From: G963691885 sp963691885
GTDB taxonomy: Bacteria; Pseudomonadota; Alphaproteobacteria; UBA8366; Aestuariispiraceae
Reading direction: 5' to 3'
NCBI GenBank assembly: GCA_963691885.1
Contig: OY829843.1
Coordinates: 558,001 to 622,000 of the forward strand
Length of the DNA stretch: 64,000 bases
The notes beneath the pieces were generated by a model that saw only the letters and a list, made by a program, of their open reading frames with translations, was not told the origin of the DNA and made no database searches. The translations under genes and the position numbers were made by a program. Shown one piece after another: positions 52,394 through 60,356 of this stretch (positions are counted from its first letter, which is position 1; each line of letters opens with the position of its first letter).

Positions 52394-52396
52394 CGC

Positions 52397-53716
52397 TTAA
52401 CTATCCTTCTTTTCAGAGCTGTCATCACTGCCATCGGCCTGGGCTTCAGGCGCTTTCGCGGCTGCTGCTTTCTTTGCAGCGGATTTCTTGGCAGTGGATT
52501 TCTTCGCCGAAGACTTTTTGGCACCGGCCTTTTTGGAGGATGCTTTCTTTGCCGCAGGCTTGGCACCAAGCGTGTCTGCGACCCGCTCGTGTACAACCTT
52601 GCCATCCTGACAGACCAGGGTTCCGGCAATCACTTCATCTTCGATGTTAATGACGAGTTTGCCGGTTTCCTTGTCGACCATGGGCGTCAGGAAATTCAGC
52701 AAGTTTTTGGCAAAAAGCTGACTGGTCGTTTCCGGAACCCGTGCCGGCCAGTTTCCATGACCGACAAGGGTCACCCCGTGTTTCTCGGTTACTTTGCCAA
52801 GTTCTGTTAGCGGGCAGTTCCCGCCAGCTTCAGCGGCAAGATCCACAATCACCGACCCCGGCTTCATGCTCTTCACATGATCTTCCGTGACGAGAACCGG
52901 TGCCGGGCGGCCGGGGATCAGTGCTGTCGTGATCACAATATCCATCTTGGTGATGGTTTCAGCAACAAGCTCACCCTGTTGCTTTTTGTAATCGTCGGAC
53001 ATTTCCTTGGCGTAGCCACCGGCGGTCTGTGCCTGCAGAAACTCTTCGTTTTCCACGGCAACAAATTTACCGCCCAGGCTTTCAACCTGTTCTTTGGTGT
53101 CGGGCCGAACATCGGTTGCAAAAACGACCGCGCCCAGACGCTTGGCTGTTGCAATGGCCTGAAGACCGGCAACACCGACACCCATGACAAAGATGTTCGC
53201 GGGCGATACACGACCTGCCGCCGTCGACATCATCGGAATAGCGCGTCCATAATGCTCAATGCCATCCAGGACAGCTTTATACCCGGCGATATTGGCCTGA
53301 CTGGACAGGATATCCATGGACTGCGCCCGAGTAATCCGGGGCACCAGCTCCATCGCAAAGGCTATAACCCCCTTTGCGGTCAACCCGTTTACCAGCGCAG
53401 CATCGGTCAGCGCATTCAACTGGCAGGCCAGGATCTGCCCCTTGGAAAACAGGGCGACTTCGTCGGTGCCGTCAGCACTGGTCATCGGGCGCTGTACCTT
53501 AAGGATCAGATCCGCCCCTTTGACGGTTTCTGCCGGACCAGCGCCAATGCTGGCACCCGCCTCTTTGAAGGCAGCATCCGACAGGGCCGATGCCGCGCCA
53601 GCATCCTTTTCGACAACAACACTGGCCCCAAGACCAGTGAATTTCTGGATCGTTTCCGGTGAAACGGCGACCCGCGTTTCACCGGGTCTGCGCTCTTTCA
53701 ATACTGCGATCTTCAT
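52397..53716 (-). CDS. pntAA: NAD(P) transhydrogenase subunit alpha-1 (PntA1/PntAA), with Lys/Ala-rich tail
   Basis: A 439-residue soluble NAD(H)-binding domain I subunit. The first 385 residues match: MKIAVLKERRPGETRVAVSPETIQKF, RVSPANIFVMGVGVAGLQAIATAKRLGAVVFATDVRPDTKEQVESLGGKF, and GSVIVDLAAEAGGNCPLTE. Residues 386-439 (about 54) are a Lys/Ala/Ser-rich tail with KKAS, KKAG, KKSS, KKST and KKSA units, then an acidic end (DGSDDSSEKKDS). Typical alpha-1 subunits are about 375-385 residues, so this tail is extra. It is first in the pnt operon. Confidence 0.94.
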   Translation of the reverse strand: MKIAVLKERRPGETRVAVSPETIQKFTGLGASVVVEKDAGAASALSDAAFKEAGASIGAGPAETVKGADLILKVQRPMTSADGTDEVALFSKGQILACQLNALTDAALVNGLTAKGVIAFAMELVPRITRAQSMDILSSQANIAGYKAVLDGIEHYGRAIPMMSTAAGRVSPANIFVMGVGVAGLQAIATAKRLGAVVFATDVRPDTKEQVESLGGKFVAVENEEFLQAQTAGGYAKEMSDDYKKQQGELVAETITKMDIVITTALIPGRPAPVLVTEDHVKSMKPGSVIVDLAAEAGGNCPLTELGKVTEKHGVTLVGHGNWPARVPETTSQLFAKNLLNFLTPMVDKETGKLVINIEDEVIAGTLVCQDGKVVHERVADTLGAKPAAKKASSKKAGAKKSSAKKSTAKKSAAKKAAAAKAPEAQADGSDDSSEKKDS

Positions 53717-53826
53717 CTGGGATCTCAGCTCCCCTTTCAGGCGGTTTACATAACGCGTCTCTCAACACGGTTCCCGCAACAAACAGAACCCTAGCCAGAA
53801 CTGGCCAAGGACCGATATCAACCATG

Positions 53827-53860
53827 TCTGACCCGAAAGTACAATATGCTCGGGGTCAGA
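53827..53860. repeat. Imperfect inverted repeat upstream of pntAA
   Basis: TCTGACCCGA, 13 bases, TCGGGGTCAGA (one extra G). No T tract follows. It may be an operator or the tail of the methyltransferase transcript. Confidence 0.5.
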
Positions 53861-53906
53861 GCGTGCACGTATATAGACCCCAAGAACTGAAAGTGAATAG
53901 GTGAAA

Positions 53907-53935
53907 ACACGTACAGTCCAACCCGGACACGTACA
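53907..53935. repeat. Direct repeat of ACACGTACA upstream of pntAA
   Basis: Two perfect copies of ACACGTACA, at 53907-53915 and 53927-53935, 20 bp apart start to start, with a looser related sequence (GCACGTATA) at 53865-53873. The near two-turn spacing suggests a protein-binding site. Confidence 0.45.
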
Positions 53936-53953
53936 CCCCGCATTTCATGCGGT

Positions 53954-54670
53954 TTATTTGTAAGCCAGAACCTGAATACCTTTTCGAACCCAAGTCCATT
54001 TTTGGTGAATTGCACGGAACCCGACTTCTTTCAGGAAGTGATCGATGTTGCAGTGATCGAAATAGAATTTGTGATCCGGTGCCCCAAGATCCCGCTCGAC
54101 GCGACCTTTGACCATGTATTCATCAATGCTGGGCGTTGTGAGATACAAGACCCCCCCGGGATTTAGCAGTTCGAATAGTTTTCCGCCGAACGACAGCACA
54201 TCCGAACTATGCTCGATAACCTCAGAACAATAGATGCCGTCATACCGCCTGGAGGCCTTAAATTCTTCGAGGGCAGAGCAATGAAACCGATATTCCGGAT
54301 ACTGACTTGAAGCATATTCGAACAAGGTTTTGCTAATTTCCAACCCCTCCGCATCAAGACCTAACTTCTGCGCCGCTGCAACGAACAACCCGACATTACT
54401 GCCTACATCCAAAACCGAATTGCCGCTTAGGTGACGCTTCAGGTACCTGGCACGCTGCAGTGACCGTTTAAATTTGCTTTTCTTTTTGTTCGTGTAGGAT
54501 GCGATGTAATCTTGGCCGAATTCGACGCCCTGGATCGCCTTCGACGCTTCGTAATCGGGCATATCTACCAGCCGGACATACCCTCTGGATCCGGATTTCT
54601 GCCATCGATAGGGTCCTTGCGAACAAAACGGCGTCCAATCTGACGCAAAACTAGGGGGAAAAGCGGTCAT
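53954..54670 (-). CDS. Class I SAM-dependent methyltransferase
   Basis: A 238-residue soluble protein of the methyltransferase-23 type. SAM-binding motif VLDVGSNVGLFVAAAQKLGLDAEGLEISKTLFEYA, then the acidic loop DGIYCSEVIEHSSD, then VLYLTTPSIDEYM. Such enzymes often act on lipids, quinone precursors or sugars in LPS and capsule synthesis. ATG 54670 follows AAGAAGTAACG; the upstream frame to 54739 overlaps the small membrane gene and is unlikely. The substrate is unknown. Confidence 0.85.
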   Translation of the reverse strand: MTAFPPSFASDWTPFCSQGPYRWQKSGSRGYVRLVDMPDYEASKAIQGVEFGQDYIASYTNKKKSKFKRSLQRARYLKRHLSGNSVLDVGSNVGLFVAAAQKLGLDAEGLEISKTLFEYASSQYPEYRFHCSALEEFKASRRYDGIYCSEVIEHSSDVLSFGGKLFELLNPGGVLYLTTPSIDEYMVKGRVERDLGAPDHKFYFDHCNIDHFLKEVGFRAIHQKWTWVRKGIQVLAYK

Positions 54671-54672
54671 CG

Positions 54673-54879
54673 TTACTTCTTTCTTTTTGGTCGCAAAAGA
54701 AGGAAGTCGATACAAAATATAGCCAGAACGACCGTGCACAGCATGATCAAAAGAACCAGAAACAGCGCGGTCAGATCCCCATTTCGCACCCGTTCTGTCA
54801 AACCAATCACGGCGAGCACAAAGCCGACGGTCGTTACGAACAGACTTCCTATCAATAAGAAACCCGCGACTCGACTCAT
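54673..54879 (-). CDS. Small two-span membrane protein
   Basis: A 68-residue protein with two hydrophobic segments (about 6-27 and 38-62) and a basic C-terminus (RPKRKK). No family recognised. Its stop lies 2 bp before the methyltransferase start, so the two are tightly coupled; it may help anchor or present the substrate. A chance open frame is possible but the coupling and hydrophobic pattern favour a real gene. Confidence 0.55.
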   Translation of the reverse strand: MSRVAGFLLIGSLFVTTVGFVLAVIGLTERVRNGDLTALFLVLLIMLCTVVLAIFCIDFLLLRPKRKK

Positions 54880-55041
54880 TATTAAGACCCGTTAAAATAA
54901 ATAAAAAAAATTATTATTAGTCTTTTAGTGTAATTTACACCGCTTGTACATGGTTTTCACTGTTTGTTGAGGAGACACAGGCAAGCTGATCGCTAAACTA
55001 TTTGGGACTCCAGATACAACACCCGCTACAAGGAAATTGAT

Positions 55042-55545
55042 ATGCCTCGTATTCACCCCAATCCTCTGCCCCGGCTGTTCATGCTTTTGCTCGCTGGTTT
55101 GCTGGTCGCCTCCTTCAGTTGGATTGGAGAGCGCGCCGCCATGGCAGCCCCGGAGGGACTGATTGTGACCAAAACGACCCATGATTTTGCGACACTGGAA
55201 AAGCGGGTTGCCGCGGCAATAAAGACCGCAGGGATGCTGCGTGTTTACAAGGCAAGTGCCAGTAAGGCAGCCAAGGGGCGTGGCATCACCATACCGGGCG
55301 ACAGTGTTTACGGGGTCTATCGCAACGATTTTGCGGTTCGGATGATTGAGGCGAACCCGCTTGCCGGGCAGGAAGCCCCGATCGTTATCCATGTCATGGA
55401 GCAGGATGACGGCACGGCGTCGCTGGCCTACAAGACACCGAGTTCCGTCTTTGCTCCTTATAACGGCCCCGCAGCCCTGACGGAAATGGCCAAAGAACTG
55501 GACACAATATTTGCCGGTATTGTCGCCGAAGCCGCCGCGCCATAG
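55042..55545 (+). CDS. DUF302 domain exported protein
   Basis: A 167-residue protein with a signal peptide (cleaved after AMA, about 36). The DUF302 pattern is visible: GLIVTKTTHDFATLEKRVAAAIKTAGMLRVYKASASKAAKGRGITIPGDSVYGVYRNDFAVRMIEANPLAGQEAPIVIHVMEQDDGTASLAYKTPSSVF. Members are small alpha/beta proteins, often with a role linked to metals or quinones but not proven. Single gene. Confidence 0.85.
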   Translation: MPRIHPNPLPRLFMLLLAGLLVASFSWIGERAAMAAPEGLIVTKTTHDFATLEKRVAAAIKTAGMLRVYKASASKAAKGRGITIPGDSVYGVYRNDFAVRMIEANPLAGQEAPIVIHVMEQDDGTASLAYKTPSSVFAPYNGPAALTEMAKELDTIFAGIVAEAAAP

Positions 55546-55655
55546 ACCTCTTCCTGCACAAGGGTCGGCCAGCCCATTTTACAATATGCGCGTGCAATGA
55601 AACGGACTAGGTTTAGGACATTCCTAACCCTAAGACTGTGCGATCGAGGTGTGCT

Positions 55656-56084
55656 TTGGAAAAACTCTCAGGCCGTTGTCTCTGTGGATCATTGCAATGG
55701 GTCGCCAAGGCACCGATTCTATGGAGCGCCCATTGCCATTGCGAGAGTTGCCGACGGGCGGCGTCATCTGATTATGTAAGCTGGTTTGGGGTTCTCGCCA
55801 AAAATGTGACCTGGTCCGGGCCGCGCAGCTTCTATAAATCATCGCCAAAAGTGACCCGAAGTTTTTGCGGCACGTGCGGGGCGCCTGCCTCATTCGAAAC
55901 TGAAATTCTGCCCGATGAGACGCATCTATACGCGGCATCCCTGGATGATCCGGAATTATACACCCCGACGGCCCATATCTATTGGGAAGAGCATCTTTCC
56001 TGGGTGAGAGTTTCCGACGACCTGCCAAAACACCCAAAGGGTCTTCAGGATGCTGCCCAAAAGGGCGAAGATCTTTTGAAATAG
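55656..56084 (+). CDS. CENP-V/GFA-domain protein
   Basis: A 142-residue zinc-binding protein of the glutathione-dependent formaldehyde-activating (GFA) or CENP-V type. Cysteine motifs: GRCLCGSLQW, HCHCESCRRA and FCGTCGAPASFE, giving the CxC, CxxC and CxxC pairs of the domain. The start is uncertain: TTG 55656 with GAGGT before it, or GTG 55638. Activity on glutathione adducts is a family idea, not shown here. Confidence 0.85.
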   Translation: MEKLSGRCLCGSLQWVAKAPILWSAHCHCESCRRAASSDYVSWFGVLAKNVTWSGPRSFYKSSPKVTRSFCGTCGAPASFETEILPDETHLYAASLDDPELYTPTAHIYWEEHLSWVRVSDDLPKHPKGLQDAAQKGEDLLK

Positions 56085-56120
56085 TCCGTTGTTGAGTACC
56101 GAGCTTTTTCAATTCATTCG

Positions 56121-57455
56121 CTATGCCTCAAGACCTGCCTTTTTCAAGGCCGCTTCCTGACGCTTGGCAAGCTTTGCAGTATCGAAATCATCAATCAGTT
56201 GATGGAACTGTTCGTGCCAGTTTATTTCTGCTTTGAGATGCATAAAGACAGAGCCAAGGCCGATCGCCGCGCGATCCATCAGCACAAACTCACGTGGCGG
56301 CATGACGCCCCCCAGTTTTCGCAGCTCTACCTGAACCTCGCCGACCACCTGCGCTCCGTATTGACCACTATTGGTTTCGTGGATTTTCTGAACCTTGTCT
56401 TCCATCAGCGGTTTGTAAACAAATCGCGCCCATATATTGAGAACATCCAGGACCTCATCGCTGAGATCGGTGAACCCCCATGTGCTGTAAGCCTGACGAG
56501 CCAGCTCCCGGTCATCATCCCGCAAAGCCTTGTAGAGATTGATCACCCCTTCGACAAAATCGGGCGAGAAGACCCGGATGCAGCCGAAATCGAGCAGGTT
56601 CACGCCATGATCGTCGCGCACTGCATAATTGCCTAAATGCGGGTCGCCGTGGATTACGCCGTAGAAATAGAACGGGACATACCAAGCACGGAACATCGCC
56701 AGCGCGATCTCGTTGCGTACCTCCAGCGGCTCGTCCTTGAATTCCATCAATGGACGCCCGTCCAGCCAGTTCATCGTCAACAGCCGCTCGGATGAAAGAT
56801 CATCAATCGGGTGGGGAACTGTAACCCGCGCCTCATCTTTCAGCATATCACCGTATAGGCGCATCTGTCTGGCTTCGCGATCGTAATCCAGCTCTTCGCG
56901 AAGGCGTTCGGATATCTCCGTATGAATCTGGGCCGTGTTGACCGCTTTGTCATAGCGCTCGTAGATCGAAAAGATCAGTTTCAACTGGCGCAGATCCGCC
57001 TCTACGGCAGACGACATTTCCGGGTATTGCAGCTTTACGGCCAATGGCATGCCGTCGACCCCGACGGCCTTGTGAACCTGACCCAGTGATGCGGCATGGG
57101 CCGCTGTTCGATCAAAACTCTCAAACTGTTTCTGCCAGCCAGAGCCCAATTCGCTCATCATGCGACGTTTGACGAAGGGCCAGCCCATGGAGGGCGCGTT
57201 CGACTGCAGCTGTTGCAGCTCTTCCACATATTCCCGGGGGATCGCGTCTGGAATGGTTGAAATGATCTGGGCCACTTTCATCAGTGGCCCTTTCAACCCA
57301 CCAAGGGCCCGTTTCAGGTCCTCCGCATGGGATTCTTTGTCCAGATCCATGCCCAGATATCTGGCACCCGCCAACCGCGCGCCAAGCCCGGCCATTGCGC
57401 CCCCGACCCGTGCATACCGTTTCACCTGGCCGGAGATGCTGTTTTTATCTGACAT
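56121..57455 (-). CDS. ABC1/UbiB-family atypical kinase-like protein
   Basis: A 444-residue protein of the ABC1 (COQ8/UbiB) family. The N-terminal extension and KxGQ motif region read GLKGPLMKVAQIISTIPDAIPREYVEELQQLQSNAPSM; here KxGQ is KVAQ. The kinase-like core follows: ASLGQVHKA (Ala-rich loop), VKLQYPEM, HGDPHLGNY (catalytic loop) and NLLDFGCIRVF (metal-binding DFG). COQ8-type proteins support ubiquinone synthesis, and the window also holds COQ9. ATG 57455 was chosen for its GCGGGATC spacing; the frame continues to 57539. Confidence 0.87.
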   Translation of the reverse strand: MSDKNSISGQVKRYARVGGAMAGLGARLAGARYLGMDLDKESHAEDLKRALGGLKGPLMKVAQIISTIPDAIPREYVEELQQLQSNAPSMGWPFVKRRMMSELGSGWQKQFESFDRTAAHAASLGQVHKAVGVDGMPLAVKLQYPEMSSAVEADLRQLKLIFSIYERYDKAVNTAQIHTEISERLREELDYDREARQMRLYGDMLKDEARVTVPHPIDDLSSERLLTMNWLDGRPLMEFKDEPLEVRNEIALAMFRAWYVPFYFYGVIHGDPHLGNYAVRDDHGVNLLDFGCIRVFSPDFVEGVINLYKALRDDDRELARQAYSTWGFTDLSDEVLDVLNIWARFVYKPLMEDKVQKIHETNSGQYGAQVVGEVQVELRKLGGVMPPREFVLMDRAAIGLGSVFMHLKAEINWHEQFHQLIDDFDTAKLAKRQEAALKKAGLEA

Positions 57456-57583
57456 GATCCCGCTTTCCCATGATGACATCGGGGCAGAGCCGCCCCAAAG
57501 AAATTTACGTGCTGGCCCGGCGTTCGGACCAATGCCCACCCCGCAGATATAAGACTGACTCTACTGATTTACAGTGGAAGGGT

Positions 57584-58410
57584 TCAAAGGCCCTGCGCCA
57601 TCAGCCATTCACCGATACGAAGTGACGCGCGTTCCCAGCCTTCGTCCAGCATCATGCCATGCCCCATATTGGGAAGGATATCGGCCGGCCGGCCAAGGGT
57701 GCGGGCTGTTGACCTGACGAAAGCCTTCCGGATCAAGGTGTCCTGCGCCGCACCAAGGATCAGAACCGGCTGGCGCTGACGCCATTTCTCGGGCGACAGT
57801 TTTACCAGCCCGTGCATATCCAGTGTTGCCTGGCGGGACTCATTGCCCATCCGCGCAAAATAGGCATCCATCAGACCCTTGTCGGAGAGTTCCGCAAACA
57901 TCGCTTCGCTCATCGTCTTGGGTGACGCCCAGCGGGGATCATAGCCCGTATCAGGGAAATATCGCGCCAAAGCGCCGGGTTCCACAAAGCAACAGAGAGA
58001 GCTGGTGCCGTTAAACCTGTTGGCGGAACCGATGCCATGAGAACCAACCCGGCCGCCTCTGCCTGTTCCAGATAGCGCATGCAGACAAAACCACCCATGG
58101 AGTGACCCACAAGAACCGGCGGAACATCGAAATCTTCGACGATTGAGGCCAGATCCTTCACGTAATCCTGGATGCCAAAGCTGTGCAGATCGTCATGTCC
58201 CGCACTGCCACCATGGCCTCTCAAACTGAGCGCATACGAATCATAACCACGCGCCGCGAACCAGGGCAGAAAATGCTCTGCCCAGCACCAGGCACCGGCA
58301 AAGGCCCCATGGACAAACAGTAATGGCGTTTCCCGACGGGGAATGCCCTCAGGTGGGTGAGAGACCAGAACTTCGATCCCCTGCACTTCCGCGTCCGGTT
58401 CAACCAGCAT
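57584..58410 (-). pseudogene. Alpha/beta hydrolase, split by a frameshift
   Basis: Two overlapping frames on the same strand (58410-57910, then 57985-57584) together make one hydrolase of about 275 residues. The first has FVHGAFAGAWCW and the nucleophile elbow GHSMGG; the second has the acid residue (GAAQDTLIRK) and the histidine (MGHGMMLDE). Reading through would need a -1 shift within 57910-57985. This could be a true pseudogene, a sequencing error or, less likely, programmed frameshifting; I see no slippery heptamer in the right frame. Substrate unknown. Confidence 0.75.
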
Positions 58411-58427
58411 TTTTTATCAATCTATCT

Positions 58428-60218
58428 TTAGAACGTCTCTTCCAGACGGTCTATGAATCGACTGACAACGCCAAGCCCTTTCTTCCAGAAAGCGGGGTCG
58501 GCCGCATTTAAACCAAAGGGTTGCAGCAGTTCCTGATGGCGCAACGTGCCCCCGGCGCGCAGCATCTCAAGATACTTTTCAGCAAAACCCTCATCCGCCT
58601 CTTCGTACAGGGAATAGAGCGAATTCACGAGGCAGTCCCCGAAAGCATAAGCATAAACGTAAAAAGGTGAATGGATGAAATGGGGAATATACATCCAGTA
58701 ATGCGCATAATGCTCATCAAACCGGAACACAGGGCCAAGGCTTTCGCGGCTGACCTCCATCCAGATTTCACCTATCGCCTCTGTCGACAGCTCCCCTTCC
58801 TTGCGGGCGTCATGGACCCGACGTTCAAATTCATAGAAGGCAATCTGTCGAACGACCGTATTGATCATGTCTTCTATCTTTGACGCCAGCATGGCCCGCC
58901 TGGATGCAGGATCATCAGTTGCCGCCAGCATGCCCTGAAATGTCAGCATCTCACCAAAGACGGAAGCCGTCTCCGCCAGGGTCAAGGGTGTATGGGACTT
59001 CAGATGGCCCTGCCCGCCGGCCAGCACCTGATGGACACCATGGCCAAGTTCGTGGGCGAGCGTCATAACATCGCGCGTTTTGCCCTGATAATTCAGCAAA
59101 AGATAGGGATGCGCGCTGGGGACAACCGGATGGGCAAAAGCACCGGACGCTTTGCCCGGACGAACCGGCGCATCAATCCAGCCATTCTTGAAAAAGGTTG
59201 AACCGACATCGGCAAGTTCGGGCGAGAAACGCCCGTAAGCATCCATCACAATCCTTTCCGCCTCGTCCCAGCGGATCACTCTTTCATCCTTGGCGGGTGG
59301 CGGGGCCATGCGGTCCCAATAATCCAGGACCTCTTTGTCCATCCATTTTGCCTTAAGGGCGTAATACCGATGGGAGAGATCTGGATAGGCATCGCGAACA
59401 GAGCCAACCAGCGCGTCAACCACATCATCTTCTACATGGTTCGCAAGATTGCGGGACGACACGGGCCGCGCAAACTGTCTTGCGTCATCCTCAATCGATT
59501 TGTCCTTGGCCAGAACATTGGTGATGAAGGTAAAGCTGCGCCCGTTTTCGCCAAGCGTTTTGCCAATCTGCTGGGCAGCGGTCTTGCGTGTTTCCGCGTC
59601 GGGACTGGACATCTTGTCGAGTATTTCCGTCGTGGTCAGATCGGCCCCGCGATACGGGAACCGCAATCCGGCCAGTGTTTCATCAAACAGACGTGTCCAG
59701 GCGGAACGCCCTGTTACGGATTTTTCATGCAGGATCGCCTCTACCGCATCTTCCAGTTGATGGGGTCGCATAACCCGCTGATCACGCAACCAGGATCGAT
59801 AGGCGGTCAGCGTACTGCTTTTCCCGTACAATCCTTCAAGATGCGCATCTTCCAACCGGTTCAGCTCCAGCGAAAAGAACAACAGGTCAGAGAAAACCCT
59901 GTTCGCCCGCTCATTGACTGACTGATAAAAGTGTCCGATTGCAGGGTCCGTAATATTTCCCGCATAGACCAACTGCGCATAGCTTATCAGTTTGGACAGG
60001 ATCTCGTCGATATCCTCATACTGACGGATTGCATCCGCCAGGCTATCCCCGTCGAGCGTCGTCAGTTTCCCTTGAAAAACCTCTCTGAAACCAGTGGCTG
60101 ATTTAGCCATACTGGCCAAGTCCTGTTCGATGGCCTGATCTTCCATCCCGTCATAAAGGTCAGTTAAGTCCCATTCGGGCAGTTGACCCAGATCCGGGTC
60201 TTCCATTTTTTCGGCCAT
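58428..60218 (-). CDS. pepF: Oligoendopeptidase F (M3 family)
   Basis: A 596-residue cytosolic zinc metallopeptidase. The zinc motif HELGH (HExxH) lies in DVMTLAHELGHGVHQVLAGGQG, and a third zinc ligand glutamate follows in TLAETASVFGEML. The N-terminal part is a helical lid (about 1-200). M3 peptidases degrade small peptides. The ATG at 60218 is preceded by AGAGGA at very short spacing; ATG 60206 may be used instead. It is divergent from the acyl-CoA ligase. Confidence 0.93.
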   Translation of the reverse strand: MAEKMEDPDLGQLPEWDLTDLYDGMEDQAIEQDLASMAKSATGFREVFQGKLTTLDGDSLADAIRQYEDIDEILSKLISYAQLVYAGNITDPAIGHFYQSVNERANRVFSDLLFFSLELNRLEDAHLEGLYGKSSTLTAYRSWLRDQRVMRPHQLEDAVEAILHEKSVTGRSAWTRLFDETLAGLRFPYRGADLTTTEILDKMSSPDAETRKTAAQQIGKTLGENGRSFTFITNVLAKDKSIEDDARQFARPVSSRNLANHVEDDVVDALVGSVRDAYPDLSHRYYALKAKWMDKEVLDYWDRMAPPPAKDERVIRWDEAERIVMDAYGRFSPELADVGSTFFKNGWIDAPVRPGKASGAFAHPVVPSAHPYLLLNYQGKTRDVMTLAHELGHGVHQVLAGGQGHLKSHTPLTLAETASVFGEMLTFQGMLAATDDPASRRAMLASKIEDMINTVVRQIAFYEFERRVHDARKEGELSTEAIGEIWMEVSRESLGPVFRFDEHYAHYWMYIPHFIHSPFYVYAYAFGDCLVNSLYSLYEEADEGFAEKYLEMLRAGGTLRHQELLQPFGLNAADPAFWKKGLGVVSRFIDRLEETF

Positions 60219-60356
60219 TCCTCTTTACTCCATGACATGCAGCCCCAGTTATCAACAATGGGCAATGCGGGGTGTTGCGATCTTGGTGACCAAGATAGGG
60301 ACACTTCCGGGACCGAACAAGAATACGACCGACAAGACAATCATGAGGGTTGGAAA

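Noticed and set aside
57910..57985. Programmed ribosomal frameshift in the split hydrolase
   Set aside because: No slippery heptamer in the correct frame and no obvious downstream hairpin; a simple indel explains the data better.
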